Below, piece after piece: positions 18,581-26,759 of a stretch of DNA of 64,000 bases. A program made the position numbers and the translations under genes. Positions within the stretch are counted from its first letter, which is position 1. Every line of letters begins with the position of its first letter. The notes below the pieces were generated by a model. The model was not told the DNA's origin and did no database searches. It saw nothing but the letters and a program-made list of their open reading frames with translations. Location of the stretch: the NCBI RefSeq assembly GCF_003268855.1, contig NZ_QLSZ01000003.1, positions 62,001-126,000 on the forward strand, read 5' to 3'. This stretch comes from Flavobacterium aciduliphilum. GTDB lineage: Bacteria; Bacteroidota; Bacteroidia; Flavobacteriales; Flavobacteriaceae.

Positions 18581-19381
18581 TTAATTCTTATTTATTTTTT
18601 TACCATTCAGCAATTCATTTAATTTAATACCATACTGTTCAATAGGCATTCCTTGCATAGCATATTGAGGTGCAATAATAGCTTTTATTATTTTGTCATT
18701 ATATTTTAATTCAACTTCTATAAAATGATAATCTCCTTTTGTAAAAGTACCATCTGTTTTTTGAAGTTTAAATTCATGTACTCTCTTTTTTGAAATATAT
18801 TCATTAAGAATATTGTCAAAAACTCTACCACAAAAAATGACATATTTTCTTTCTTTTGCTGCTATAAGAGATAAAATAGTATCTAAAAATGGTTCAATAT
18901 TTTTAACACCAACTTCATTGAAATTAAAATTCTCAGATCCAAATGGAATTAGTTCTATTTGAAGTTTATTGTCTATGACAATCTCTAGATCTTTGTATGT
19001 ATCCGTTCCAGTAAATGGTAAAATATTTAGTGGTTTTAAAAAGCGTATTTGTTTTTTATCAAATGGTGATTTATGGTTTCTCTCTGAATTTTTACCATAA
19101 TTATGTCTCCCAAAGTATCTGAAATAGTCAAAATATTCTTCAAATGAATTGAATTTTGGTTTCTCAACATCAAACTTTTTAGTGGTATTGTTTTTATTTC
19201 TTTTTGGATTTAAATGAACCAAAACTAAATCAGCATTCAAATCTCCTGTGAAAAAATGAGGGTTAGATTCACAAAAGTATTCACTACCAATTTTTTTATT
19301 TAGCGCTATTGCCTGAGAACATTTTCCTTGTTCTTTCCATTCATTAAAATTTGATTGAATATTATTTTTAAAACTTTTCAT
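18581..19381 (-). CDS. Hypothetical protein, possibly uracil-DNA-glycosylase fold
   Basis: 266 residues. The order of three segments, GDLNADLVLVHLNPKRN near 45, YVIFCGRVFDNIL near 190 and IIAPQYAMQGMP near 245, is like the motif A strand, central strand and motif B loop of uracil-DNA-glycosylase-type folds (LNP for the GxDP/LNPG loop). However, the catalytic histidine loop (HPSP) is not preserved, so this is a guess. It starts 5 bases after the previous gene, in a minus-strand unit with two other orphan proteins. No signal peptide. Confidence 0.65.
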   Translation of the reverse strand: MKSFKNNIQSNFNEWKEQGKCSQAIALNKKIGSEYFCESNPHFFTGDLNADLVLVHLNPKRNKNNTTKKFDVEKPKFNSFEEYFDYFRYFGRHNYGKNSERNHKSPFDKKQIRFLKPLNILPFTGTDTYKDLEIVIDNKLQIELIPFGSENFNFNEVGVKNIEPFLDTILSLIAAKERKYVIFCGRVFDNILNEYISKKRVHEFKLQKTDGTFTKGDYHFIEVELKYNDKIIKAIIAPQYAMQGMPIEQYGIKLNELLNGKKINKN

Positions 19382-19386
19382 AATAG

Positions 19387-20160
19387 TTACAAATAAAACT
19401 CAATTCCTAATTTTTCACCATTTCCTTTTTCAACATCTTGAATATCCATGTAATATCCTTCATACAGATTAAACAATCTAATTTCATCAGGAATTTCAGT
19501 GCATAAATTATAATGTTCGTCGTCTGAATCTATTTCTAAAAATTCATAGAGCGAATTAATTTCATCTAATAAGTTAGGAAATTCATTTGAAGTACTTATC
19601 CATAAATCATTACCATCTTCATCTTCGGCAATACCTCCTTGGTCTATAACTATTTTATCTCCATAAACTAAAGTATCGGTTGGATATTTGTCACACCAAT
19701 TTGTTATCACTCTTCCAACGAATTCTTTTTTACCATCTTTATTTTGAAAACCACCTAAAATTATAAAATCAGGTTGGTCTCCAGCACTGCAACATTCTTC
19801 AATATTATCATCCTCGTTTACCTTTCCTGCATAAAATCCTATTTTCCCTAATAAAATATCCATCTTATTTTCTGTATTAATATACTTAGTATTATCATAT
19901 TTAATAGGGTTTTGTCCTATCCATTTATGGTCACAATCTTCAATATGAGCATTTTTAAATGCTACAATTAATCTACCCGATTCTGTTCTTAAAGAATTGT
20001 CCATATCAAAAGTTCCTTTAATAACTTTTTTACCATCAAATTGGTAAATTTCAACTTCTTCAATTTGATTTACTCTTGATTCTGAAATTACCCATGAAGG
20101 AGAATTTCTATGGCGTAATAAATCTTCAAGGTTATCTTTAGTGCGTATCTGTAATTTCAT
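19387..20160 (-). CDS. Hypothetical acidic protein, 257 residues
   Basis: Acidic, mostly beta strand, with several cysteines (EDCDHKW, EECCSAGDQPDF, NWCDKYP). There is no signal peptide. The segment GDQPDFIILGGFQ and the paired Asp/Glu runs recall YwqG/DUF1963-type or SMI1-like proteins, but I cannot assign it. It begins 3 bases after the upstream repeat protein and is followed after 5 bases by the 266-residue gene, so all three are one transcript. A cytoplasmic immunity role is possible but unproved. Confidence 0.65.
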   Translation of the reverse strand: MKLQIRTKDNLEDLLRHRNSPSWVISESRVNQIEEVEIYQFDGKKVIKGTFDMDNSLRTESGRLIVAFKNAHIEDCDHKWIGQNPIKYDNTKYINTENKMDILLGKIGFYAGKVNEDDNIEECCSAGDQPDFIILGGFQNKDGKKEFVGRVITNWCDKYPTDTLVYGDKIVIDQGGIAEDEDGNDLWISTSNEFPNLLDEINSLYEFLEIDSDDEHYNLCTEIPDEIRLFNLYEGYYMDIQDVEKGNGEKLGIEFYL

Positions 20161-20163
20161 AAT

Positions 20164-20460
20164 TTAAATTGTTCTTATTAAACTACCGTTTTCTCTTCTA
20201 ATATCAGTTTTACCGTCATTTCTAGTAACAGCTATGTCATTTCCATTAAACCTAGCATCTCTTGCGTTAGTTGCTATGTTTCTGATTAAACTACCATTCG
20301 CTCTATGTAAATCAACTCTGCCATCTACTTTAGTGATAACAATTAAATCTCCTTTTGTATTAAGCTGTCCAGATAATGCATTTGTAGTAATATTATTTAC
20401 AAATGATCCATTTTCTCTAACTAGTTCAGCTCTTCCGTTTTTTATAATTACTAGATTCAT
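20164..20460 (-). CDS. Small repeat protein (beta-blade type, 98 residues)
   Basis: The sequence is built of about three repeats of 32-36 residues: a strand (LIVITKVDG, DIAVTRNDG), a second strand (RVDLHRANGS, KTDIRRENGS) and the phrase LIRNIATNARDARFNG or its variant FVNNITTNALSGQLNT. This R-x-N-G-S repeat is like single blades of a propeller or an open beta solenoid and is typical of Bacteroidota repeat proteins, in which copy number varies. It lies in the minus-strand unit, 3 bases before the next gene. No signal peptide, so likely cytoplasmic. Confidence 0.7.
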   Translation of the reverse strand: MNLVIIKNGRAELVRENGSFVNNITTNALSGQLNTKGDLIVITKVDGRVDLHRANGSLIRNIATNARDARFNGNDIAVTRNDGKTDIRRENGSLIRTI

Positions 20461-20478
20461 TTAAACCTCTTTTTAATG

Positions 20479-20667
20479 TTATTTTACTATTTCATGTTTG
20501 TAAACCTTAATATCATAGTGACCTACTTTATAATAATTAGCTAACCATACGCGAATGTCATTAACATCATAACGTGAAAGACTCATCATGTGGGTTTCTA
20601 ATAAATCACCAAAATTTCCTGGTCGTTTAAAAAACACTTTTACCTTGTATGTTTGATTATTGCTCAT
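20479..20667 (-). CDS. Small basic protein, 62 residues
   Basis: ATG 20667 is preferred over an upstream in-frame Met at 20799, which would overlap the divergent gene at 20791. The product contains KVKVFFKRPGNFGD and SRYDVNDIRVWLANYYKVGHYDIKVYKHE, with alternating beta and helix and no signal. It heads the minus-strand unit 20667-17463 and shares the 123-base promoter region with the paralogue gene at 20791. Function unknown. Confidence 0.55.
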   Translation of the reverse strand: MSNNQTYKVKVFFKRPGNFGDLLETHMMSLSRYDVNDIRVWLANYYKVGHYDIKVYKHEIVK

Positions 20668-20721
20668 AAAATTATTTTTTTTGATAAAGTTCAAATCTAC
20701 ATCATTCCCAAACCAAAATAA

Positions 20722-20771
20722 ATTGCAACTTATTGCAACTTCACAATCAAAAAGGAATACCTTTATATTTG
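20722..20771. promoter_or_regulatory. Divergent promoter region with tandem 10-bp repeat
   Basis: Two perfect direct copies of ATTGCAACTT stand side by side at 20722-20731 and 20732-20741, one helical turn each. On the plus strand TATATTTG (20764-20771), a perfect -7 box, precedes the gene at 20791 by 19 bases. The repeat lies about 22 bases upstream of the box and could be the operator of the HTH-like protein encoded there. Confidence 0.5.
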
Positions 20772-20790
20772 TGCTCCCATAAACTGAAAC

Positions 20791-22020
20791 ATGAACCAAC
20801 CGAATCCGTATTTATTTGCACTATGTAATCAATTAGAAACCCAGTTGGGTTTTAAGATAAAAAACATTGCAAATGCTCAAAAATGTTCGGAGGTATTGGC
20901 ATTAGAAAAGCTATACATTTCACCACATACCATAGCAAGGATGTATGGCGTAGTAAAACCATTTAGAACGCCTTATAAGGATACTCTGAATATTATTGTA
21001 CGTTATTTGAATTATACTGATTGGGAAGATTACTGTAACAATCAAACCAATATTCCTTTTGACCCAAACTATTTTCTTACAGAGTCTTCTGATGGATTTT
21101 CGTTGGCCGTATTACAATTAGCATTAGCCAATGAAGATTTTAAGGCATTGCAACTTGTATTAGAGAAAGCAAAAGAAAATAAAAACGAAGCCATTCTGTT
21201 TACCGCAGCCGAACTAATAGGGGCTTATGTTCGTAAAAGTAAAAAGCAACAAGAATTATTGCAGTTATTAGCCAATAGTAGTATTATTGGACATCTTTTT
21301 TTCTACGAATGTTATGTAGACGAAGACAATGAAAATAAGTACTTTTCTGAGGCTTTATTGCAGTACTATTTACCCAATATAACTAACGATTACAGAAGAT
21401 TGTATGTCTATTCTTTTGTCATAAGTCAAACTGCTCATAAAGAAAACCAGCTTTCAAGTTATAGTAGTTCTTTTTTGGATTTGATACCTCAATTAGATAA
21501 AAGCAAGTGTCATTTTCACGAACTTTCCAGATGGATAGAGTGTTTAATTCTTATAGATGGTTTTAATAAAGTGCTTCAAAATACATGGAAGCATCATGCA
21601 AACGAATTAATTGCATTATCAATTGGTTTGAGCCTTAATGAAAAAGCTTGGTTACTTTCAAGGTCATTAAAGGCATTGGTTCTTTTTGGTTTTAAAGAAG
21701 AGTTATTTAACTGTCATGAGTTTAATGAGGTGGTAGATGATCTTATCAAAAATCAAACTAAAAAACTGCATAGCATCGCTTTGTATGTATTACAATTGTA
21801 TTGGATTAGCAAATCAATGTACCTCAACAGCAAAACCATTTATAAGCCATTTCGTATTCATAACATCCTTTTTCAAAACGAAAGTAATGAAAAAACAGCC
21901 ATTGAATTTGCAGTTGCATCACTATTTGCTTCTGGGGAAAATAAGAATATTATTAATGATAATTTAAAAAGTTTTTGTGAAAAAAAGAATGTTCATTGGG
22001 TATTGAAACTAATAGATTAA
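20791..22020 (+). CDS. Member 2 of the HTH-like/helical-repeat paralogous family
   Basis: 409 residues. The N-terminus follows the family plan: LGFKIKNI, ALEKLYISPHTIARMYGVVKPFR with the S-x-x-T-I-x-R recognition-like helix, then YKDTLNIIVRYLNYTDWEDYC. The C-terminal 300 residues are helical, with regular aromatic and Leu positions (LAVLQLALANEDFKALQLVL), as in TPR-like solenoids. It is transcribed divergently from the 20667-17463 unit and converges on the next paralogue at 22062. A perfect TAnnTTTG box lies just upstream. Likely a regulator that senses a ligand or protein; no known name. Confidence 0.75.
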   Translation: MNQPNPYLFALCNQLETQLGFKIKNIANAQKCSEVLALEKLYISPHTIARMYGVVKPFRTPYKDTLNIIVRYLNYTDWEDYCNNQTNIPFDPNYFLTESSDGFSLAVLQLALANEDFKALQLVLEKAKENKNEAILFTAAELIGAYVRKSKKQQELLQLLANSSIIGHLFFYECYVDEDNENKYFSEALLQYYLPNITNDYRRLYVYSFVISQTAHKENQLSSYSSSFLDLIPQLDKSKCHFHELSRWIECLILIDGFNKVLQNTWKHHANELIALSIGLSLNEKAWLLSRSLKALVLFGFKEELFNCHEFNEVVDDLIKNQTKKLHSIALYVLQLYWISKSMYLNSKTIYKPFRIHNILFQNESNEKTAIEFAVASLFASGENKNIINDNLKSFCEKKNVHWVLKLID

Positions 22021-22061
22021 TCTTTACCAAATCATAATTAGTATTCGATTTTTGAATAAAA

Positions 22062-23372
22062 TTATCCAAAATAAGTTTCTAAATAAACTTCATCAAAGAC
22101 TTTAAATTGAGCTAAACCAACGTGTTTTTGATATTCTTCCTTAAACAATTGCTTTTCCTTATAATTTGTGGCTAAGTGATACCCAGTAATTGTATAAAAA
22201 ATAAGATAATAATCATTGTAAGCTGCTCCATATTTAGAAATCGTAGTATCTAAATTTTTAAAGATATGATGGGCTCGTTTTAAATCCTTATTTTTAAAAC
22301 TAACCATAACGTCAATGAGATTGTATATAAACAAGTCCAAATAGGAATGCATGTGCAATTTATCTATAATTTCTTCAAAATAATTTTCTAGTAAGTAGTT
22401 TAATTTTTGTATTTTCTTTAAGAGTAATAGTGCATGAACAAATTCATGAAAATATTGACGAATATGCATCTCTTTTTTAATAAAAAATAAAAAATCGTTC
22501 CAAACTATTTCTTCTTTCTCTTTGTTTTGATTTTGTGCTGCACATAGCATTTGGTAACCATAAAATCTTCCAACAAGTACCTCAGGCAACAATTGCAATT
22601 CGTTTCTTGTAAGGTTGTTTATTACAGGTAAATCTTTACTCTTATTAAGATACTGTTTCAATCCACTTAAAAGTTTCAAAAACAATTGTTCTTCATAGCT
22701 TAAGGATTCTTGTTCTATTTTTTCAAGAATGATACCGTACCTTTTATTCAATCCCATTATATCTATATAAATATAGATTACGTTTTCTCTGAAGTTTTTG
22801 TTAGCTACCAATTTCCCTATGTTGTTTACAAAACTTTCTTTGGAAATTCCATATAAAAATATAAAAAGGATATAGGCAATATTCGTTTGAAAATGATTTA
22901 TTGGAAGCTTATTTTTAAAACAACTAATATTATTTTCATCGAATAATGCAGTACAATAGTCCAATTTTTCATTATAAAAAGCATATTCAAATAGTGAAAT
23001 AAAAATAGTGTTAGACTCTGATTTTTCTATAACAGCACTTAAAAATTCAAAATCTTCCTTATCAAGTGTTTCTTTTAATTTTAGCTTTTGAACCTTAGCA
23101 TCAAGTAACCATTTTTCATATTCGTTTTTTTTCTTTACATAATCTTGGTAGGAAGCATACTCTAAAAACTTAGCCAAAACATCCAAAGTCGAATTGTTGG
23201 ATTTCCGCATTGGTAATAAATTCCAAAAACGTCTTAGAGTACTCAAGCTAATAGGGTCACTAGTGTGCTCTTGTAATATAGCAAGAAGTGCTTTCACATC
23301 AGTTGTAGTGTTTATTTTAAAACCTACTTTTTTTTCTATATCGATCCTTAAATGTTCTTGAAAAATATCCAT
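22062..23372 (-). CDS. Member 3 of the HTH-like/helical-repeat paralogous family
   Basis: 436 residues, with the same N-terminal plan: KVGFKINTTTDVKALLAIL, DPISLSTLRRFWNLLPMRKSNNSTLDVLAKFLEYASYQDYV. The remainder is a helical repeat region. It is on the opposite strand to member 2, and the two stop codons are 41 bases apart without a clear terminator between them. Paralogues side by side but in opposite orientation suggest inverted duplication or independent acquisition. The sequences have diverged strongly outside the first 90 residues. Confidence 0.75.
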   Translation of the reverse strand: MDIFQEHLRIDIEKKVGFKINTTTDVKALLAILQEHTSDPISLSTLRRFWNLLPMRKSNNSTLDVLAKFLEYASYQDYVKKKNEYEKWLLDAKVQKLKLKETLDKEDFEFLSAVIEKSESNTIFISLFEYAFYNEKLDYCTALFDENNISCFKNKLPINHFQTNIAYILFIFLYGISKESFVNNIGKLVANKNFRENVIYIYIDIMGLNKRYGIILEKIEQESLSYEEQLFLKLLSGLKQYLNKSKDLPVINNLTRNELQLLPEVLVGRFYGYQMLCAAQNQNKEKEEIVWNDFLFFIKKEMHIRQYFHEFVHALLLLKKIQKLNYLLENYFEEIIDKLHMHSYLDLFIYNLIDVMVSFKNKDLKRAHHIFKNLDTTISKYGAAYNDYYLIFYTITGYHLATNYKEKQLFKEEYQKHVGLAQFKVFDEVYLETYFG

Positions 23373-23522
23373 AAAAATAAATGAAACTCAAAATTATAAA
23401 TATCTTTTAGATTGAAAATACAAATGTATTTAAGTGAACACGATATGAGCATTTTTTAAGGTTTATTTTGAATAATATTGTCGAGCTAAATATTTTAATC
23501 AACAACTTAAACTTAAAAAAAA

Positions 23523-24149
23523 ATGAAAAAAATTTATACTTATTTTATCGTATTAGTTACATTATTTTCTTGTTCAAATGCATCTAAGATTGAAAACAAA
23601 TATTGGATTGAACAAAATGAATATAGTCCTGAAATTCTATTTTTTAAAAATGGTATTATGGATAACTTGACAAAAAACAAAAGTATTACTTATAAAATTG
23701 AAGATAATTTTATTAATGCTCAGAGAGGAAATACAACTATCAAAATAGAAATTAAAGAATTAACAAATGATCTTTTGACATTAATTGTAGACAACAAAAT
23801 TATCTCATATAAAGAAGCTAAACCTTCCGATCTTATACTAGGAAGTTGGAAAAGTAGTGATTATAAATTGGAATTAGATGGAGGTGATAGCACTTTTGAG
23901 TTAGAAGCAAACACTAATTTTAATTCTACATTATTTAAGAAAAGATATGCTAAAAATTGGAAAGAAAATGATTCATTAAAAGATATAGCAATCGCTGAAG
24001 CTGAAAAATTTAATGAAGATGGAACATTTACATACAACAATAATGAGCTGACATTAAACGGCAAAAAGTATAAAGCTGAATTATCAGAAGATAAAAAAGA
24101 ATTACAAATAGATTTTAAAGATAAAAAAATCTTGTTTAAAAGAGATTAG
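23523..24149 (+). CDS. Lipoprotein of unknown function, 208 residues
   Basis: A short hydrophobic signal ends in a lipobox (VTLFSCSN, Cys 17), so the protein should be lipid-anchored. The mature part alternates strands and is Lys/Asn/Glu rich. Two segments (NKYWIEQNEYSPEILFFKNG; GSWKSSDYKLEL and FNEDGTFTYNNNELTLNGKKYKAEL) look like lipocalin-like small beta barrels of Bacteroidota. It is followed 53 bases later by another exported protein, probably in the same operon. Confidence 0.7.
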   Translation: MKKIYTYFIVLVTLFSCSNASKIENKYWIEQNEYSPEILFFKNGIMDNLTKNKSITYKIEDNFINAQRGNTTIKIEIKELTNDLLTLIVDNKIISYKEAKPSDLILGSWKSSDYKLELDGGDSTFELEANTNFNSTLFKKRYAKNWKENDSLKDIAIAEAEKFNEDGTFTYNNNELTLNGKKYKAELSEDKKELQIDFKDKKILFKRD

Positions 24150-24202
24150 TAGTAGTAATAAAAAAACAAAGTATTAAAATCCTATTTTAAAACTAAATAA
24201 AA

Positions 24203-25972
24203 ATGAATATTATGAAATTATTTAAAATCTTTTTGATTGGAGTATTTATATTATCACATCAAAATATATTTTCGCAATCTAATTTATCAAAAGAAAATCA
24301 GGCTATTGCTGATTATTTTGTAAAAAAAGAAAATTATTTAATTGTAAATCAGGAATTTATTGCGGAAAAAGAAAAACTTATATTTAAAGAATATAGAAAA
24401 TTCAATGTTTCTGAAATTGAGAAATTAAAAGTTACTTTCCCAAAATATTTAATGGTTGATACCAAAACAAAACCGGGCAAAGAGATTAAACAAGTTATCA
24501 AAAGTGAAACAGTTTATACTGATTTACAGTTTGATTTTACAGATGCCCCTTTTTTAGTATTTATAAACTCAGAAACATCAATCGATAATAAATTTTATTA
24601 CCAAGAATATAGGTTTTCAGATTTAATTGTTGCAAAATATGTGACCGAAAAGTCCAATGAAGTATTTTACATTTGTAAATTAAATATTACTCGTGATTTC
24701 AGAGATTCAGACGGGAGGCCCAAAAGAGAAACATTTATTGAGTATGGAATTTTTACCGAATCAGACCTTAATGCTACTAATAAGCAAAAAAACTATGACT
24801 TTGTTATAAATGGCAATGAAAGTCTCAATTTAGAAGATATTAAAACGGATGCTAAAAAATATTTAAAGGGTTATTTTTCTAATATATTTCCTGATAACGA
24901 AATATATTTATATGATGTTGTTTATGATATTAATATTGTAGGAAGCGAGCAAAAAGCAAAATTCGTTACTACTGCAATATCAAATACTAAAGAAAACAAA
25001 TTAAACATTGAGGATTTTTATTCCACTGAAAAGCATAAGCCAATTGAATTCAAATATAAATCATCCATAAATATTTATAAATTACTATCAAATCCTATTA
25101 TTATTGATTCGATAACAGGAATTAAAAATCTACAAAATTCTGCATTTCGCTATTGGGATCAAGAGGATCAAGATATTAGAATTAATAATGAAGTAAAATT
25201 AATGAAGCAAGATTTAAGTAATTTTACTAAATTCAATACGACTTATTTTACTAATAAATTTAAAGATTTATCTTATTTAGGAAACATTGAGAAAAAACCT
25301 TACATCCTAAAAATTAAAAAAGAAAATGAAATAGGTAGTGTTATTGGATTTGAATTTAATCAATATATTCAGGATAGGGATTACAATATAAATCACGGTG
25401 CAAAATTAAGTATAGAAACAAATGAAACGAAAATTATATTTAAATATATGCCACAAAAAATGGGTAATTATGGTTATTCATATGATGATTACAATTTTAT
25501 ACCTAAATCAATAACTAAAGAATTTGATACAAGGCTAGATGCGTTGGATTTTAAATTCGTTTTTGTTGATCCATTATTGTTAATGAATGTTGATTATGAT
25601 CGTCAAGATTATCACTATCAAAAAGATGTTACTAATATAATAGACTTTAATGCTAAGTATTGTTCACAAACTTTAAAAGAATATTACGACTATCTTCAGA
25701 CTAATAATAAACAAAAATCAATCGATAATAAAAATAAAGAGATTTTATATTCTAAATATGGTAAAAAATATGTTGATCTTGCTTTAGAGGGTCAGATGGT
25801 GGTTGGAATGCCTGAAGATTTATTAGTTATGACAATGAATGTCTGGCAAATAACAAGACGTACAAATTTTCAAAATGGATATGGATGGGATTGTTATTCA
25901 AAACTTGACAGATCTAAAAAACTTACATTAAGGGTGACTAATAAAAAAGTTTCATATGTAAGTTACTATTAA
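24203..25972 (+). CDS. Large secreted protein of unknown function, 589 residues
   Basis: A signal peptide covers about residues 1-25 (IFLIGVFILSHQNIFSQ); the start may be ATG 24203 or ATG 24212. The mature protein is rich in Lys, Asn, Tyr and Asp, with mixed strands. The C-terminal part has YSKYGKKYVDLALEGQMVVGMPEDLLVMTMNVWQI, a phrase like the SmpA/OmlA or BLF-type lipoprotein fold (GMxxDLVxxxxG), followed by a small beta sheet. No named family for the main part. It is in the same direction as the lipoprotein ahead of it. Confidence 0.75.
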   Translation: MNIMKLFKIFLIGVFILSHQNIFSQSNLSKENQAIADYFVKKENYLIVNQEFIAEKEKLIFKEYRKFNVSEIEKLKVTFPKYLMVDTKTKPGKEIKQVIKSETVYTDLQFDFTDAPFLVFINSETSIDNKFYYQEYRFSDLIVAKYVTEKSNEVFYICKLNITRDFRDSDGRPKRETFIEYGIFTESDLNATNKQKNYDFVINGNESLNLEDIKTDAKKYLKGYFSNIFPDNEIYLYDVVYDINIVGSEQKAKFVTTAISNTKENKLNIEDFYSTEKHKPIEFKYKSSINIYKLLSNPIIIDSITGIKNLQNSAFRYWDQEDQDIRINNEVKLMKQDLSNFTKFNTTYFTNKFKDLSYLGNIEKKPYILKIKKENEIGSVIGFEFNQYIQDRDYNINHGAKLSIETNETKIIFKYMPQKMGNYGYSYDDYNFIPKSITKEFDTRLDALDFKFVFVDPLLLMNVDYDRQDYHYQKDVTNIIDFNAKYCSQTLKEYYDYLQTNNKQKSIDNKNKEILYSKYGKKYVDLALEGQMVVGMPEDLLVMTMNVWQITRRTNFQNGYGWDCYSKLDRSKKLTLRVTNKKVSYVSYY

Positions 25973-26080
25973 ACAATACTTGTTTAAAGTAGTAATAATA
26001 ATTATTTCGATATAAGTACTTTTTTTTACAAAATGAATCAATAATTTAAAAAATTACATACTTTTTTAGAATTTAAATAT

Positions 26081-26126
26081 TAATGTCAAACTGAGTTATT
26101 GTTATACATAACTTGGTTTGACATTA
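26081..26126. repeat. 46-bp interrupted palindrome upstream of 26177
   Basis: The arms TAATGTCAAAC (26081-26091) and GTTTGACATTA (26116-26126) match perfectly. After a 2-base mismatch on each side, AGTTAT (26094-26099) pairs with ATAACT (26108-26113) around an 8-base loop. It ends 51 bases before the ATG at 26177. It may be an operator for that gene or a terminator for the gene that ends at 25972, although no T-run follows. Confidence 0.7.
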
Positions 26127-26176
26127 ATTTTAAAAGAGTTATATCATAAAAACTGTACAATCAAAAAAAAATAAAA

Positions 26177-26707
26177 ATGGAAAGTTATAAGATAGAATTA
26201 GAACATATTAGGTTAGAGCTTATACACAGAAGAAAAAATAATGTTAATTCAATCAATCATCTTCGACATTTTGTTGACCAATGGTTCTGTTACAAATATG
26301 GATATATTACAAAAGGAAATAGAGCAGCCTGGGGCAAGATAATTTTCAAAGAATATGTTAGCGAAGGGGTTTTAAAATTATTAGAAAAATATACTGAAGA
26401 AGACTTGTTAAACATGAAAGGTAAAAACAGGTTAATTGTTGATAAAGAACATATTATGCCTTTAAATAGAATAACAAAAAAATTACTCGAGTTGCCAACA
26501 AATCCTTCAATTAAAGAAATTGAAACTATTTTAACAGAAAACGTAAAATATGCAACGATAACTAAAGAAGAAGATAAATTACTTATTAAACAAGATATGC
26601 CCTCTGAATATTTCGATTCTAATCATGAATTATTTAATGATTTCTTTGCTAGATATAAAAGTGTTGGCATAAAATTAATTTGGAAAAATAATGCGCGTAC
26701 TCTTTAA
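26177..26707 (+). CDS. Hypothetical protein, 176 residues, with a DKEHIMPL motif
   Basis: The N-terminal half is helical (LEHIRLELIHRRKN), followed by WFCYKYGYITKGNRAAWGKI. The segment RLIVDKEHIMPLNRIT has the D-x-E-H-x-x-P arrangement seen in some HNH-type nucleases, but the rest of the beta-beta-alpha metal site is not obvious. No signal peptide. A strong palindrome lies just upstream, so it seems to be separately regulated. Nuclease assignment is weak. Confidence 0.6.
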   Translation: MESYKIELEHIRLELIHRRKNNVNSINHLRHFVDQWFCYKYGYITKGNRAAWGKIIFKEYVSEGVLKLLEKYTEEDLLNMKGKNRLIVDKEHIMPLNRITKKLLELPTNPSIKEIETILTENVKYATITKEEDKLLIKQDMPSEYFDSNHELFNDFFARYKSVGIKLIWKNNARTL

Positions 26708-26759
26708 ATCGATTATTAAAATTAAATCATTTATGTCTCTGTAAGCTTTATTTTTATTT

